Shown: in pieces, positions 22,913-51,685 of the stretch
Layout of the letters: each line of letters begins with the position of its first letter
Numbering within the stretch: the first letter of the stretch is position 1
Assembly (NCBI GenBank): GCA_964035795.1
Contig: OZ038322.1
Span: forward strand, 11,672,038-11,736,037
DNA: 64,000 nt
DNA from: Pterobdella sp. o SKG-2022
Lineage: Eukaryota; Annelida; Clitellata; Hirudinida; Piscicolidae
Direction of reading: 5' to 3'
Made by a program: the position numbers and the translations under genes
Notes under the pieces: model-generated
The model's database searches: none
Seen by the model: only the letters and a program-made list of their open reading frames with translations
What the model was told of the DNA's origin: nothing

Positions 22913-25900
22913 TTTAAATGGCTGCTATAGAATTTCAAAAAAAAATTTATAACATCAAAATGCACAGAAAAACTGTATTAACTTTTCACAAACTATGAAT
23001 AGTTTTATCAGCAGTCTATAAATAAGCTAGAACTGAGCAGGACTGCTTATATATAATAATTTGCGTAAACATTGTGAAGCCTTCAAATATAACATGTACA
23101 CAAAATTCAACAAACTAAACAAAAGTTATGATTGGTTGAAGAATAACCATGAGTTTTAATTTTTAAGAGACATTTATGTTTTTTAAACGACTTATTTTTC
23201 AAGTCTCCACCATGAATTTTCTGAAATTGAATTATTCTTGTTTGTGGAAAATTTTATAGTTTTAAGGTACGTAGGTCACAAGAAGGCTTTAATGCTTTGC
23301 AAACAAAATTTGCTGTTTGAAAAATGGATCATTTTTGATTCTTTATATTTTTCCATCTTAAAATTCTAAAAACCAGATTGAAAATTAAGGATCAAGTCAT
23401 AAGGTGATAAAGAACTTCATTAATTAGTATATGTGAGTGTGTGTATGTATGTTATGGCTTGCAATAATCAAAGTTCGACTCTTTATAATATGTACCGAAG
23501 TTTAAGAAGTTTTTAAAATGTGTTTATTAGATTTCATACTTAAAACTATTCTGAAAGTATTTTCATGTCATTATAAAATTATTAATCTTTACTACTTTGG
23601 CTTTCAAATAGGGCATAAATCAGGGCCACTCAACAATGGTGAAAAAGAAATAATAAGCAACAAGTTATAGAGCTTCATTGCTATAATAACAAATATTTAT
23701 TTTCACAAGTATGAAACCGTTGAAAAAATTTCAAATTAAAATTATTACATTTTTTAAACACGAAAGAACTGAGAGTTTTGACGCTAAATAGGCACAACAT
23801 TCAACCATTTAAAGCAACCGCATTTCAACTGCGATACTCAGCGCATTTGTGACATTCTTTTATCTCTTTCAATATTCTTTATTAGTTTTTAGAAAAATAA
23901 TGTTTTCATTAGTATGACATGAGCATGAATAATTATCCTATTAACATCATGGACTTGCATGCGCATGAGGCCATGATAGCGGGAACAATTTTCTGCATAA
24001 CAAAAGTTTGAGATAAAAAAGTATTCATCTTATTTTTACTTGGCATTTTAATATTTTAAAACAAAAATTTGATAAAGTTATTTGTTCACGAAGTTTTGTT
24101 TGGGGGTGAAAGTTCCAATTGCGAAAGTTATCGAGTATGAATAAACTTTAAACTCTTGGTGATAATAATCATATTATTCCAAAGTTTGTCATAACAACTG
24201 AAGTTTCAAACTTTAAAATAGTTCGTTATAGGTTTAAAAATAATAATTCATCTGAAACAAGTGTTACTAACTGATCTGAAACCCTGAAGTGTAAAATCTT
24301 GGTTGGACAAACATTTTCTGTTTAATGTTGAGACATGAATATTAAAAACAATGTGTAAACAAAATTTTTAAAGAAAAACGATCAAAACACCACACCCCAT
24401 TTCACGGTAAAGTTTCAAAACGATCATGATGTAAATGTAAGGTTTTTAATGGTTGGTTTTGCTTCTTTAGTCGATTTTTTCTTTTTTTATTGCGTTTCTT
24501 ATTTGACTTGGGGGTTTTAGACATCATTTGCTATAGTTAAAAATACATGAAAAACTCAAAATCGATTATATGGAACTTTTCCATCTTTTTGTTAACATTG
24601 ACATTCAGATTTATTAATTAACTTTTCGAAAGATTTTTGAAAAGTTTAATCTAAAAAATTAATTTTTATTGAATTCCAATTTTATAATTTATAAATACTC
24701 TAGCGCTTTAAGTTAATGCAAACTGAAAACATTGACATTTTATGAATCATAGAATTTTTTCATACTAAAAACATCTGTATGTTATTTTTTCAATAAAATT
24801 GAAATTTTTTTTATATTGAAAATGTTTTTTTGATTTTTTTAAATTAATCTTTTTAATTATCAAGTATATTTCTCTTTTATGGGGTAAAAACTCACTCAAT
24901 AAATAAGCAGCCGGCGTGATAATAAAACCAAATAGCAAATTTTATAATGTTGTAGAGAGTAAAGCAAACAACTGAATATTTTGATGCATATTTTTAAGCA
25001 ATCAATTTAAAACTAAACAAAACATTAAGCGTCATTATGGCAATCAAACTAGCAAAGAGATAAAATCTGAAGTTGGCTTCATTAAAAAGTACGCAGTCAG
25101 ATGTAATAATCAATGGGCCATTCAACTTTCAATTCTTTCAAATAATAAAACAAACAGAACATTGAAATAAACATTAAATTATTAGAATCAAAAAAAAATA
25201 ATCGATGAATTTATGCTTAAGAAACAATCAAAGAATAACTTGCACCACTATAAGTTAGATTAACTGGTAACTGTAAAACTTAGTCCATAAGATAGGAAGA
25301 AATGACAAAGCACATCGTGATATGATTACTGAAGGTTTGATCGGAGCACTCGGCCGGAACGAAACGAAAATTAGCCGAAGTCATGGAAAGAATACTATTA
25401 CAGAATATTAATTTATTTATAAAAATTTTTTTAAAACTTTTTTTTGAAATGGATTAATTTTAATTTGTACGGTTTTTATTATGCTAATATTTTATGATAA
25501 GGCTTATTGAAACATAAAGTTTTTTGCTGTTATTGTAATTGATTTGAAACTTTATATATTAACAGAAAAACACATGAAATTAGACTGTATTATTTTTGTC
25601 ATAATGTTACATTCTTATAGGGATTTATTTGAAGCACAAAGCTTTTTGCAATCAAGGCTTTAATCAATAACTCACTTGATGGCTTTTTGATGTAGGTTCT
25701 GCTCAAAAATTCCGATTACTCAAACCAAAATCTAAATATATTGCTTGAGTAAAAATTATTTATAAGCTACATATCTCTTTTTTAAACTTTTTTTTATAGC
25801 CAATCCTTCAATTTTAGCTTTTGAGCCAAATCCTTCGGTCACGAAATCCCAAGACAGATTGAAGAATTTTTAACTTTCTCAAATTACATTTTTTATTACT

Positions 25901-28900
25901 TTTCAAACACTTTCAAAAATTGAAGTTCTCAGTGGTTATACAGTAGGTGATCACGAAAGAGATCCGAAAAAATTCAAAATTAGCAATTACCATTGAAACT
26001 AACAATACGACAAATGTTGGCAACCCTGATTGTAATCGAATCTCACAGCTCCTTGTTGTCTTTAGTATTAAGTTATCAAAACGTTACTGATCTTGAGGGA
26101 GTGATCCTGTTGTGTCTGTTAAAATCTATGCGACGTAAAACTGTAAAATTGTAACAAAAAAATTATCTCAAAGTTTATAAATTATATGTGAAAACATGCA
26201 CTAAATGTAGCTTTTGAACTTCGTCAGAGGTTTGTAAGCTTCAAGGTTTGCATTAAGTTTTCATAAATGTTTAAGTTTTCAAGTTGAAAGTGAATTCTTA
26301 ATCGTGAAAATATTAACAAAAAGCTTGCCCAGAATAATGTAATATTGATTACTTTTACAATAAAAAGATAAAATACAAAAAATTGAAAAACAACAAACTT
26401 ATTCAATAAAGATGAAATAAACCATTATAAAAAAATTTTTTGAAATGGAAAAATATCGAAAATACACCAAAAGTGTTGAAGAAATGAAAAGATATGAAAC
26501 AAATAAAAATGGAAACAAAATGTATTCAAAACAGTGAGAAAAAAAATGAAAGTTTTTTCAAAAATAAGTAAAACCTGAAAAACCTTGAAGTAAAATGTAA
26601 AAATAGCTTAAAACACTAACTAAAAAGATGCAAAAATGTATGATATTCAAATATTAGATGAGTGAAATTCAAGACAGATCCATTTGAAAAGTATTAAGTA
26701 ATACCACACATGGGATAATGGGCTAATCACATGTGTAGTGATTACATTGGAAAGAATAATTACTTGGAATAAATTAAAATTAATTATAAATAGTAGTGAA
26801 AATAAATATGGGGTGAGAGGGATGTACTAATTATAGAGAAATAAATTATAAATACATTATAGAACTTTAACATTGCTTGATGGGTGTATATATATATTGT
26901 TTCAATAAAAAATATTCACGTTGGAAAATTGAAGCCATAGGTGTGATGTAAGGTCTTGAGAAAGTAAAACGAAAATTCTAAAAATAGAAGAAAAATAAAA
27001 ACTGAAAATAAAATGGAGATGTGTTGGAATAAAAATAGACGTTATATGAAGGGTTTGAGTTGATATGGTAGCTTTGATGACGTAATTTCGCCTGAAATAA
27101 TAGTGTATCAAACAAACACAAAGTATTCATTAAATTAAATTTGCGAAGCTTTTTGTGAGAAAATTTTACATTTTCAAGTGACTTTAAACGTGAGTTTTAT
27201 AAGTACTTTGTTTTTTTTGTACATAAGATAAAATACTTTAACAATATATACAAAGCATTTAATAGAAAAGATATTTGAAAAACAGGTAAAAGGATAGATA
27301 GCTAAGAAAAACAAGACCAAGTGAACAAAAACGGAAAAGAGAAACAAAGATTTATTATAATATTAAATAGGAAACACTACAAGATAGATAGAATGGAGAA
27401 TATTGTTTTAGATTGGCTGATCTATGAAAAGAAATCAAAATAGCGAGAACTTAGAGGAAACAATGTAGTAATATGCACAAAAAATGTTGGGTTTTATGAA
27501 AAAAAAAAACTAATGATAGAAACACGATATAATATAACAGAATCAAAGTTATACAGAAAACAGAATAATAAATAACGTAAAATAAAAAACCCTCATAGTA
27601 GAATCAATTCAAGTAACTATAGGTTTAGCAAAAAAACTAGCAGACTCAAAAACAAGTTGCAATGAATAAGTGGCTATACAAAAAGGTGTTTTTAACGTTG
27701 CAAAAAGAAATGAACACTAAACGGAAAAAATAAAAACTAGAAATATAAAGAAGTAATGAAGTAGGGAAAACAGGACAAAAAACTACTTTTGTGTAAGTTA
27801 AGTGGGAAAATTATTTTTAAAAAAACACGTTTAAAAGCAACAAAAAAGTCTATTAGAATGAATTGTAAAAAATTAAATAAGAAAATTGAAACTAGATAAG
27901 ATTTAAAAAGCATACTACTGATCAAAGGAAATAATAATGAATCCGTATGAAGGATTTCTAAAGGTGCGAAGAGTAAAGAAGTATATAACCTGAGTAATAT
28001 TAACCAAATCAATACTGTTGTCTTTTATAATTTTGGTTTTTTTTCTTCAAAAAATGAGGTCTTCAGAGACACTCTTATTATACAGAAACTAAAATTTTCG
28101 ACAAATTCAACTTTGTCATAATTCGTTAGTATATTTTTTTCAAAGGAGAACAGTTTATTGGGAATTATTGATTATATTACCATGGAAGCATAGATAACAT
28201 ATTTCAAATGAAGCTAAAGTTATTGTAATGTTGTTAAAAAAATAAATATAAAACTGTCTTTTTTTTATTTCATTTTTGTAGGTTAGAGTTATTAAAATGC
28301 TAAATAAGTTTTTTCCAGTTTTTGATAGTCTTATCGTAAAACAAAATGGGAATGTCTTGAAGAATATTTACTGTGCATGTAGTTTAAAGGGATAATTTTT
28401 ACTTTTTCAAAGAGAATGTTATGAAATCTTGGAAACATGTTAAACAAAGGTGCGTTTCAACTCCGAGTCTAAATGGTATCTTTTTTTATTGCTGTTGGAA
28501 TGAGATATTATACTCAAACAAAAACAAACATTCGGAAACAAATTCGAACCTTGACATGACCATGAAAGGCGTTTAGACCTGTTATCTGGTCGAGATGCTA
28601 TCTTTTTATAGTAAAAAGCTGCATACACTTTCAATGTCTTCCAATCACCATTTGAAATTATTTAGAGGGCTTCACACACGTCTGCTCTCATGAGGCTAGG
28701 TATGAAGTAAAAGCTCTTTATTAGCAGAGAAAGAATTTTAAAACCAATATTTAACAGTCTGGTGATGAAGATATTGTATGTTTTTTTTATAAAAAACAAA
28801 CATGGTAAAAAATGAATCGAGAATTTAAAATATAAAACAAGCTCCGTGAAATGCAACTTAGAAAAAGACTGCACTTGCTGCTTACAGGAGGAATCAAAAT

Positions 28901-31900
28901 AATTATAGACCACTTTTCCGACACTTGCAGTGAGTTTTGTTCGACAATAAATTTCCCAAAATGAAAATTTTGCACTATTAATTAAAACCGGATGTTATGT
29001 TGTACTATTTTAAGGGTTTAAAAAAATACAATAATGAACTTTCAAATGGGCTTGTAATTACGACAGTTCACTCTTGAAGATATAGAGGTTTCTGCAAGGA
29101 ATGCATCAAGTACCTTGACCTATATACATTAATATTCTAAAATCTGACTTTTGGTCAAAGCTCACGAAAAATTAAGTTTAAAAAAAAGCTTTGAAAAAAA
29201 ATCTAAAGGAGAAAACACTGCAAAAAATCACAAAAAAGTGAGTTGAAAAACCAAACAAACCATCTTCCTCAACCTTCATTTTCTATTTATGCAATACTAG
29301 CAGCCTGCAAAGCCTTTATACGCCTCTACAGCCATGGCAAAAATTGGAAAATTCAATTAATTCTCAGATATTTTTTTTGAGAAAGTGCATACAATGATCA
29401 GATACGGAAAGCGGTAGATGGTTGGATAATGAATTATTAACATTGTTCATATGGAAATTTGAAACAGCAAGTTATTGAATTTTTGCTAAGTTATTGCTCC
29501 AATGTCTGATGTCTTGGGATGTAAAATAAAAGGGAATAAAATTTTTATTTAGCAATAAAATTCAATAAAAATTTAATTATACAATTAAACTCATGATGTC
29601 AAATATAAAACAACTTTTATAACTAATTATGAATGCTCTTTAAGCACCAATCAATGGTTCGGATGACACCTTCGTGAAGATTAATTTGAAAGTGTTTTAG
29701 TTTTTTTTCAAATAATAAATTCATCTAAAAATCGCCTCATTTTGAAGCTTATAAAAACCAAAAATAATTTGAAGAAAGTTTGTAAATTGAAACTTTTCAA
29801 TTGCATACAATTTTTCGCTTAAAATTTTTTTTCAGTATTAAACTGTGTATATTTAAATAAATTATGAATGTATGCATATATGTGTGTAGGTTTTATATAA
29901 GACGCACGCTAAAGTTGAAATATCATTTCTGTAATTAGCAAATGTGTTCTATCGCTGCATAATCAGACTTAATAAGTTGAATGACGACTATAAAGTGTTT
30001 ATAGCTAAAAATAGGAAAATAAATTTATTGAGAATCCGGAAATATAATTTTTTGGAAAAAAAAATAAGATTGGTAAGATGGAAATATAGTTTTCATAGTC
30101 ATCTCGACACTATTGTTCAACTCAAACAGTCAAGTATGTACTTTTGCTTTATCAATAAGTCATCTATGAATTTTTATGCTTATTGATTCATTTTATTGTT
30201 TTAAATAAAATACCGTTTGTTACAATGACTACTGTACATCGTTTAAAACTTTTTTGGTCCAACTTGAATCAATTGTAGAAGATTATATGTGAGTTAAATA
30301 ATATTTTCTGATTTATTCAATTCAAAAATTCAATTTTTGTTTTTTTAATATAAATTATGCTATTAAACATGCAATGTCTGAACAAGACATCAATCCCGCC
30401 AAAGATTAGACAGGCCATGTCCATTAGTAAAAAAAGATATCACAAAGCCTAGAGAATTTCATTCATTATATATTTGTTCATAAGATTTACTCTTATTCAA
30501 AATTTTTTAATTCCTTATTTATGTTAAGAACTTTCGATTCACCGATTTCTATATTTCCTTCATAAAGATTTGCTTTATTATCTCATATACTTTTTTCTCA
30601 TATTATATTTTTAAAACTTATATCACACAGTTTTTAGATAACTTTTTTAAAGAATTGATTTTAACCCAACAACTTTATTATGTTATATAGTTTCTCAATA
30701 TAATACTATTTCATGAACGGGTTAAGCTAAAGAAGATAATACTTTCTTTCAGAAAAGTAAAGTATTTATACTTTTTCACAATATTATCTGCTTCTTAATG
30801 TCAAATTCCAATTTGGTGCGTGAAATATTCAACAATTTTTCAAGCTAATTTTTCAATTTTTTTAGATTATTTAAACACCAGTACATGATAATTTTTAATT
30901 CATACTTGCTATTTTTTTTTAGTATATTTAAAGATTTCGAATATTTTTTTGTGAAAAATTCATGTTGTATAGAAAGAAATTAGTGTAATGAACTTGAAAG
31001 TTTGCTAATTTTTTCCTTTAAAAACTATTTCATAATCTTAATATTTTTATACTTCTATTTACAATTTTTTAATTAAAGTACTTACTTACTCATTTACCAT
31101 ACAATTTTTTTGCAGTTTTCACTTTCGGCTATAGAAAGTCGAAATAAGTGTCATTTCCAAGTCTTTTTATGAGATTTTCTAAAATGGCTTATAGGTTTTT
31201 GTTCTATTCTTTGTACTTCACTCACAATTAACCTTTGATTTATTTTTATTTAAAACTTCATGACGTTCATTCTTTTATAGCTTTTGGTCTTAAGTGGTGA
31301 AAAATGTTCAGAAAAGAGCTAGGGTATGCTAGACTTGGGAGCCGAGTTTCATGAATATTTTAATCTATTTCGCCTGGAAAAACTTTTTTTATATTACATA
31401 TTTCAATTAATAATAACACTACTGCTCTCCAAGGCGACTGAACTATTTGGGTCGAAAATTCTTACATGTCTTCCTAGAGATTCATCTAATATTTAAGACG
31501 TTCTTTTAACAATGTAACTTTTAAAGAGTAATAAATCAACTAGATTCTTCACACATTTTTCACTTTAGTTCACAAAAATTAAATTGAAAGTTTACTTTTG
31601 TACAGACTTGTCTGTATTTTCAAAGATAAATGGTTTCGAAAATCAAAGTTTTTGGCATAAAAGTTATTAACTCATTTAGAAACTCCAGGGTTATAAGAAC
31701 CACCAACTATTTTTATTTAAAATAGTTGTGTTCCAAGCTCCATGTCTGTATCTCTTTTGTGTTTGAAAAATATCTCAATGAAATTAATTAATGAGTTTAA
31801 CTCAATGTAAATGATAGTTTTCTAAGCTTCAATTTCTAAAAAAAGATTTGTTTTGAAGTTGTTTGAACATTTCAAACTTTTGAGTTTCATTCCAGAATTA

Positions 31901-33066
31901 AATATCAAGGACGCATGAGATATAAATAATGATCCTCGCTTTTAGACGCCTATCAATATTCTTTTTCCTTGATAAAACAATTAGGTTTAGTGTTTTTCAT
32001 TATATCATATATACCATTATTTTTAGCAACAATTTCTATCTTATTTAGCAACATATTGTCTTAGTGTGAAGATCTCTGAAGCTCAGTGACTAATGGGATA
32101 AACTTTTATCGTTTGGGTGTCAATTGAGTCATTTGAGCAAAGTTTAATATCAAAAACTTTTTTTTAATTAATTTTAGTGTTTTATCCACATCACCTCAAA
32201 TACAACAATGAATTTTACTTTGAATTGTTGCTTGAAAAGTTCATAGTGGTACAGAGTGCAAGCAGCTTTATGTCTTCTGATGAGGTTGTTAGTGAAGACT
32301 GGGTTGACATTAAGCATGATAAACAGACAGTCCAATCAATGAACAACGTGTGATTTTATTCAGCGGAGGTTTCACGAAATTTCAGTCACAACCATACGGT
32401 ATTGATGGTTCTTAAATGAATTTGCACAACAAACTCTCACCCTTGTAAAGATAAAAAAATAATCTAAATAAAAACCAGAAAACCTTTCACTAATAAAAGT
32501 TCAAAAAAATTAGAAGTTGATGCTCAGAACCAGATAGCATAGACATGTTGGTTGATATAATCTTGTGTGATTAATTTTGAACAAACAATGAAGAGTTAAG
32601 AGGGTCACAAGCAGCAAATTCCCGGCAGGAAAAAGCATACAACAAATGGAAAAGAATTAATTAAATAGCTGGATTCAAATGAAGAATGATAGAATGGTAA
32701 GAAAAATAATTGGCATTGCAAAGATAAATGTACGATACTTTATAGTAACAAATAAATTGACGGGGAAAGATTAGTTACTCGAGCATGCGTTAATAACGTC
32801 AAAAGGTTGTGTGGGATAGGAATGGGTTGATGAAGTGATTGTAGATGGTAGGGATGTTGTTGAGACATAAGGGATCAGTTTCGTTGGTTGAGTAACAATT
32901 AAAAAATTCTCGTGAAAAACATCAAAAGAACTAGAGTGCTACAAAAGTTTTAAATTATATAAATCCAATATTTTCTAGTTAAACAGAATATAATAAAAAA
33001 AAACATATATTAGTTGTGTTTAGTAAATTAACTTTGAAAATAAATGGTTAATCTTCTACCTTACAG
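22913..33066. other. Ten-kilobase AT-rich stretch without a confident gene
   Basis: Both strands were read for splice-bounded coding stretches. Only 32178-32353 stands out and is listed separately. The other open frames are short, Lys/Asn/Phe-rich and lack splice signals or family motifs. It may hold further introns of the IP3R-like gene, whose later exons I could not find, plus the upstream region of the GPCR. A tRNA-like B-box on the minus strand near 28550 suggests a SINE relic. Confidence 0.5.
32178..32353 (+). other. Coding-like segment, unassigned
   Basis: After an acceptor-like TTAATTTTAG, 57 open codons run to a TGA at 32351-32353. Composition is protein-like (FYFELLLEKFIVVQSASSF, then EDWVDIKHDKQTV). 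It could be the last exon of an upstream plus-strand gene, or chance. No family recognised. Confidence 0.3.
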
Positions 33067-47131
<14,065 letters not shown>

Positions 47132-47203
47132 AGAAGAATAACGGAGAACAATATCGTACAGTATTTATCGAAATATAAGGAAGCTTCTAATGCTTTGCTT
47201 CCC

Positions 47204-47209
47204 AATAAA
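47204..47209 (+). terminator. Polyadenylation signal of the GPCR
   Basis: AATAAA 73 bp after the GPCR stop codon, in an otherwise non-coding stretch. Confidence 0.75.
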
Positions 47210-48002
47210 TACTTTTCCATACCTAATCAACTATTATAACCTGAATGTTTAATTGAAAAATTTCAGCAAAAATATAAATAAAAAAAACTAAACAAAGTTG
47301 TGTAACATGTAGAAATAGCATTAAGTAATATGTAAATTCAACCTTATGAGCATTTAAATGACTGTGGTAAGTTAGGTCAAGAGCGCAAACAACCATAAAG
47401 TGACAATGCTGGTTGGTGTTTGTATTGCTTTGGAGATTGCAGAATCCGTTGCGAATCAAAATTTTATAAAAATAATTCAGCCTATATAATTAATTTTTTG
47501 AAACTTCGAAATATTGATGAATTTAGTTCATAAAAGATTCATTATATGATGAGGTTAAACAATGGGTTTTTAAACCATGAATACACCTGTCTCCGTTTGA
47601 CGTGTTATGATGGGAATCCTTAGGACAAGGTACATTTAAAGCTCATTTTCAAAGCAGTATGTGTTGGAAAAAAATTTTTTAAATTTATCTTTATTTTTAA
47701 TATTTGGAGAAACTTTTTAATTAGATAAATGTTACTTCATGAAACATGTCATTCCACTTGAAGGAGCTTGGAGTTTTGCCCACAAAAACAGTTTAAAAAG
47801 CATTTAATGAATTGGTATTTTTAATTTTTTTTATCATAAACAATGAATGATAAACTTGCATTTGTGAAAATTTTTTAAAATATATATACATATATAATTT
47901 TTATAAAAATCCAATTTTAATGTTTTTTCATTTATTTCAAAATAAATGATTTGTTTAGCTGTCAATTCTTTTGTAAAATAAACTTATTATTTTTTTTTTC
48001 AG
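47210..48002. other. Intergenic, AT-rich
   Basis: Follows the GPCR poly(A) signal. No gene or repeat seen. Confidence 0.5.
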
Positions 48003-48360
48003 TTTTTTGTCTTTTTTTACATTTTTGAACTTTCAAACAAGCAATTGAAAACAAGAATTTCATTTGAATCTCTATCGTCATTAGAAATCAATGTAAAAAG
48101 TATGTATAGCGCTATATAATGTAGTCTCAACTTCATCAAAAACGTTATTATATTCACTCAAAAATTACGGCATGTATGAAAAAAATTTTGAACTAACCAA
48201 TGTTTTGTTACGGTACCAACTCACTGAAAGTTTTGCTCTTTTGATGCCATTAGTTGGTTATATTATATTTTCAACTTTTGGACAAAAATACAGCTTAAAT
48301 ATATTTTTTTTAGGAATTGGCATGCTGGTATTATATTTTCATGGAAATTATAGAAATTGA
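48003..48360 (+). other. Possible membrane-protein fragment, broken
   Basis: A stretch after acceptor TTTTTTTTCAG (48003-48097) encodes FFVFFYIFELSNKQL and ends at a donor-like GTATGT. A second open stretch (about 48146-48360) encodes FELTNVLLRYQL followed by a hydrophobic segment. The phases match, but the intervening sequence is only about 25 bp, too short for an ordinary intron, so a frameshift or pseudogene is likely. The RYQL tract between charged and hydrophobic segments recalls the loop before TM6 in nematode Sra/Sre-type chemoreceptors, but this is a very short similarity. Confidence 0.2.
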
Positions 48361-49928
48361 CCGGTTTTCTGCGTTGATCGGAAAAGCTTGATTAAATGAT
48401 TTGTTTATAGATAATGAAATAATGAATAAAACAAAGTGTTTACACATAGAAACAACACTTAGAAATTTTGAAATTCATGTCAATAAAATGGATATAGTGA
48501 ATTCAGTTGAACCTATTATGATTGAAACTTAGAGCTTGTCTATACTTGGAGTTAAATAAAATCACAATAAAGTTCTAAATAAACCAATAGAGGTGAACTG
48601 ATTTATCAAAAAGTTATGATTCGATGGAAATTATGTTAAAGGAATATAACAAAAACTCCAAAATGAAACTTAAAACAAAAAAGTAATGGAAATATCAGAA
48701 GTACGAGTATGGACGATTCTAATATGAGATAATATAAAAGTAGAAAGGTCATTAGCTTGCGTTAGATATATTGAATATAGCTGACCTCTCGAGAAAACCT
48801 ACATCAATTCGCTTATAACTTGAAGTTTCAAAAACCATTTTAATTCAAAACCGATACTTATATTGAGAAATATAGGTCGTTTAATTTTTTTGTATGGCAT
48901 TAAAACATAAATGTTTCAGCTTTTTCCATTATAGAAGTATTGAAGAGTTTTTCTTAGACTTGCTCTAAATAGTCATATATCGTTTTCACATCTACAATTT
49001 TTTTATATAGTATTGATTTTTGTCGTCCACTTCTAATGACAAGCTTCTGATAAGGTTTTAGCTGTATATAATGCCGCAGAAACATTCAATGATAATAAGA
49101 ACATTATAGAGACTCAGCTGAAATGTAATGATAAATGTTAGAAGTAGAGGTTTGAATCAGGTTGCAATCGATAAAACATAGAAGTAATTAATACTTCAGA
49201 TGTTCTTGATAGTGTTCCACTTAAAACGAAGAGGATTCACTGTATAAACTATTTAGTTATCAGAGATGATGTTGCCGACAAATTCAATGTTTAATTATTA
49301 CTTAACATTGATTTTTAAATTTATGGGGAATATGTTGTTAATTATTAGTTAATGCCTATTTTGGTTATGAGAAATATGAGAAAAGAGAAATAATTATATT
49401 CGCACAGTAAATTTTTGGAAGCAGATGTTACAGTTATTAAAGATTGAATTATATATTGAAATAAATATTTCATTAAAAAAACCGACAACAATTGTGTTTA
49501 TAAACACACTAGGCATAAGCTTTTGTTTGAATAATTTCTACGCGAATCATCCAATGGCATCCAATAGAATATTTTTGTGTCAGTTAAATGAAGTTAATTT
49601 TATTGTCAGGTTTTTAGTTTAACCGTAAACAATAACCTTGATCCTGTCACAAATGCTTTTGACGTTTGGTCCGATTTAACTTTCTTTCAAAAAACTTTCA
49701 AAAATAAATATTTAAAAAAAAATAATTCTTTATGAAAGTTTTTTTCAAAACTTACTCTTGGATTATATTTCATTTGTCCATTGGCATTGATTTGATATAT
49801 CGTATCGGATAAATAGTTCATGTTCCGAGCTGCAATTCATTTTTATCTTTTTAATCTATTTATTTATCATTTTGATGGCATAACACTGATAAAATCGAAA
49901 TAAACTTGTTTATAATTAACTTTTCAGA
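48361..49928. other. Intergenic, AT-rich
   Basis: Contains an open stretch at 49425-49622 after a weak acceptor, with no recognised motif. Nothing else to annotate. Confidence 0.4.
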
Positions 49929-51685
49929 ATGCCAATTTATTTTTTTTTTCTCTATTTTTTTTCTTTTATATTCAAAGAGAACTGTCTTATTACCAAACAA
50001 TTTTTTGAAGATAAAATAAGTTTCAATAAATGCTTAGAAAACTTTTTAAAGTTTTTTCAGAAAGAATTTGGCAATAAAAAACCATTTCTCCTTTATGATT
50101 TCCTACGCCGTAATAAACAGTTCAACAGCTACACCCCTAAGACAAAAACTGTATATAAAATGAATGAAAAATATAGACATAAAAATACATCGAATCATAA
50201 AGATGTTGATACTATAGACGTAAAATATAAAAAAGTCTTAGGAATAAAAAATTGGAAAGAAGGAAGTGATATGCACGATGATCAAGTTTATTTCTCGCAG
50301 ACTTCTACGCGGGCTTTCCAAAAAAAACATAATGAAAAGAAGATAAATAAAAGGTTTAGAAGATTTATTGCCGATTCATTCATTTCACGGTTCTTTCGAT
50401 TTTTTACAACTGATAAAAAAGCTCCCGAGTTACAATCCAAGTCGAAGCTCAAACATTACACCATTGAAATTTCAGAATGGGATCTTTTCGTGTCCAGGTA
50501 TACCCTCAATATACATTTCTATTGCTAAAATTAATAAAAAATACTTTTCTTAAAGTAAGAATATAACTTCAGTTTTTATTTTTCAAAAAATAAGGATTTC
50601 AAAGATATTTTATATAGAAGAAACTAAAATTTTCGATATATATATATATATATATTTTTTTTTTATTTATATATATTTATTTATATTTATATATATTTAT
50701 TTATATATATATGTAAATTTAATAATTTTCTCTTGATATTTTTATCCGATTGTCATTATTGTGCAGTTAAGCCGTTTCATTCATTTATACCCTTTATCGT
50801 CACTTATCGATTGTCTGTTCTCCTAACTCACAAAAATAATAAACTCTCCAAAGAAAGTATTTTTGTTGGGTATCAATTAGTCTATAAATCAATTTATAAG
50901 AAACACAAATGCATTTTCAGAGCAAACTTTACATAAATAAGAATATTTTTAATTGGGATCATATATAAAAAAGCAAAAAGCTCTTGTTTTATCTTTATTT
51001 TCCCTTATTCGAGAAATACATAAATTATAGATAGATTTCATTTTTAGAATTTCATTAAATTTTCATGATTTGTCCATGTTAAAACATTTTGATACAATTT
51101 TTAATCTTAAATAAATAGTTATATTTTACAAAATTTAATCTCCTTCAATTGTCTTTTCCTATCTATGTTTAAAATTCTTTATAATAACATACCTTCACAA
51201 TAGTTTAATATTAATGATTTATGATAAGGTTGTACTTATCGAAAATTTTAGTTTTTTTTTAAATAAATGTATCAAAAATTCCTCATGAAAAAATTTAAAA
51301 TAAAAAGTTATTCAAGTAGTTATATTCTATATAAATTAGCTCACAATAATCTAATCTCATTTTTCATTTAAATCTAATCTAATTACGTAATATTTCATAG
51401 CGCTTCAAAATAAAATAAACACAAAATGCCTAAGAAGTTACTTCAAATCATTGTAGGTACGGCATTTACGTCTTCATTCCCTTCATGATGTTTTTCACCC
51501 TTTTGTGGACTTTATATCTCAAATGGAAATGTCTGGACACAGATTTTATAGGAGTCGAAACAACAGCCTATATCTTTGAAAAAGCGGGGAAAAGAGTTTT
51601 AAGGTCATTAAAAACTGGCAGTCGTAAAAACCCGAAACCTAAGAAAGGGAAAAACAAAAAAATTAATAAGAAATCGAAAAGATGA
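49929..51685 (+). CDS. Unrecognised two-exon membrane protein
   Basis: Exon 1 (49929-50497) follows an acceptor-like AACTTTTCAG, so an upstream exon is possible. It opens with a strongly hydrophobic stretch (residues 2-16) that could be a signal peptide or anchor, then a Lys/Asn-rich hydrophilic region of about 170 residues. Donor GTATAC joins in phase to acceptor TTGTAG and exon 2 (51457-51685), which encodes one clear transmembrane helix (YGIYVFIPFMMFFTLLWTLY) and a very basic tail rich in Lys. The joined length is 265 residues. The layout (N-terminal hydrophobic segment, one internal TM, basic C-terminus) suggests a type I membrane protein with a cytosolic basic tail. I recognise no family. 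An AATAAA lies at 51837-51842. Confidence 0.5.
50636..50716. repeat. AT/TTTA simple repeat
   Basis: TA dinucleotides, a T run and TTTATATATA units within the intron of the membrane-protein gene. Confidence 0.9.

Noticed and set aside
28540..28620. tRNA-like sequence on the minus strand (B-box-like GGTTCGAATTT)
   Set aside because: No convincing acceptor stem, anticodon stem or A-box; at most a SINE relic.
29944..30186. 80-codon plus-strand open frame
   Set aside because: Lys/Asn/Tyr-rich AT-driven composition, no splice signals, no recognisable motif.
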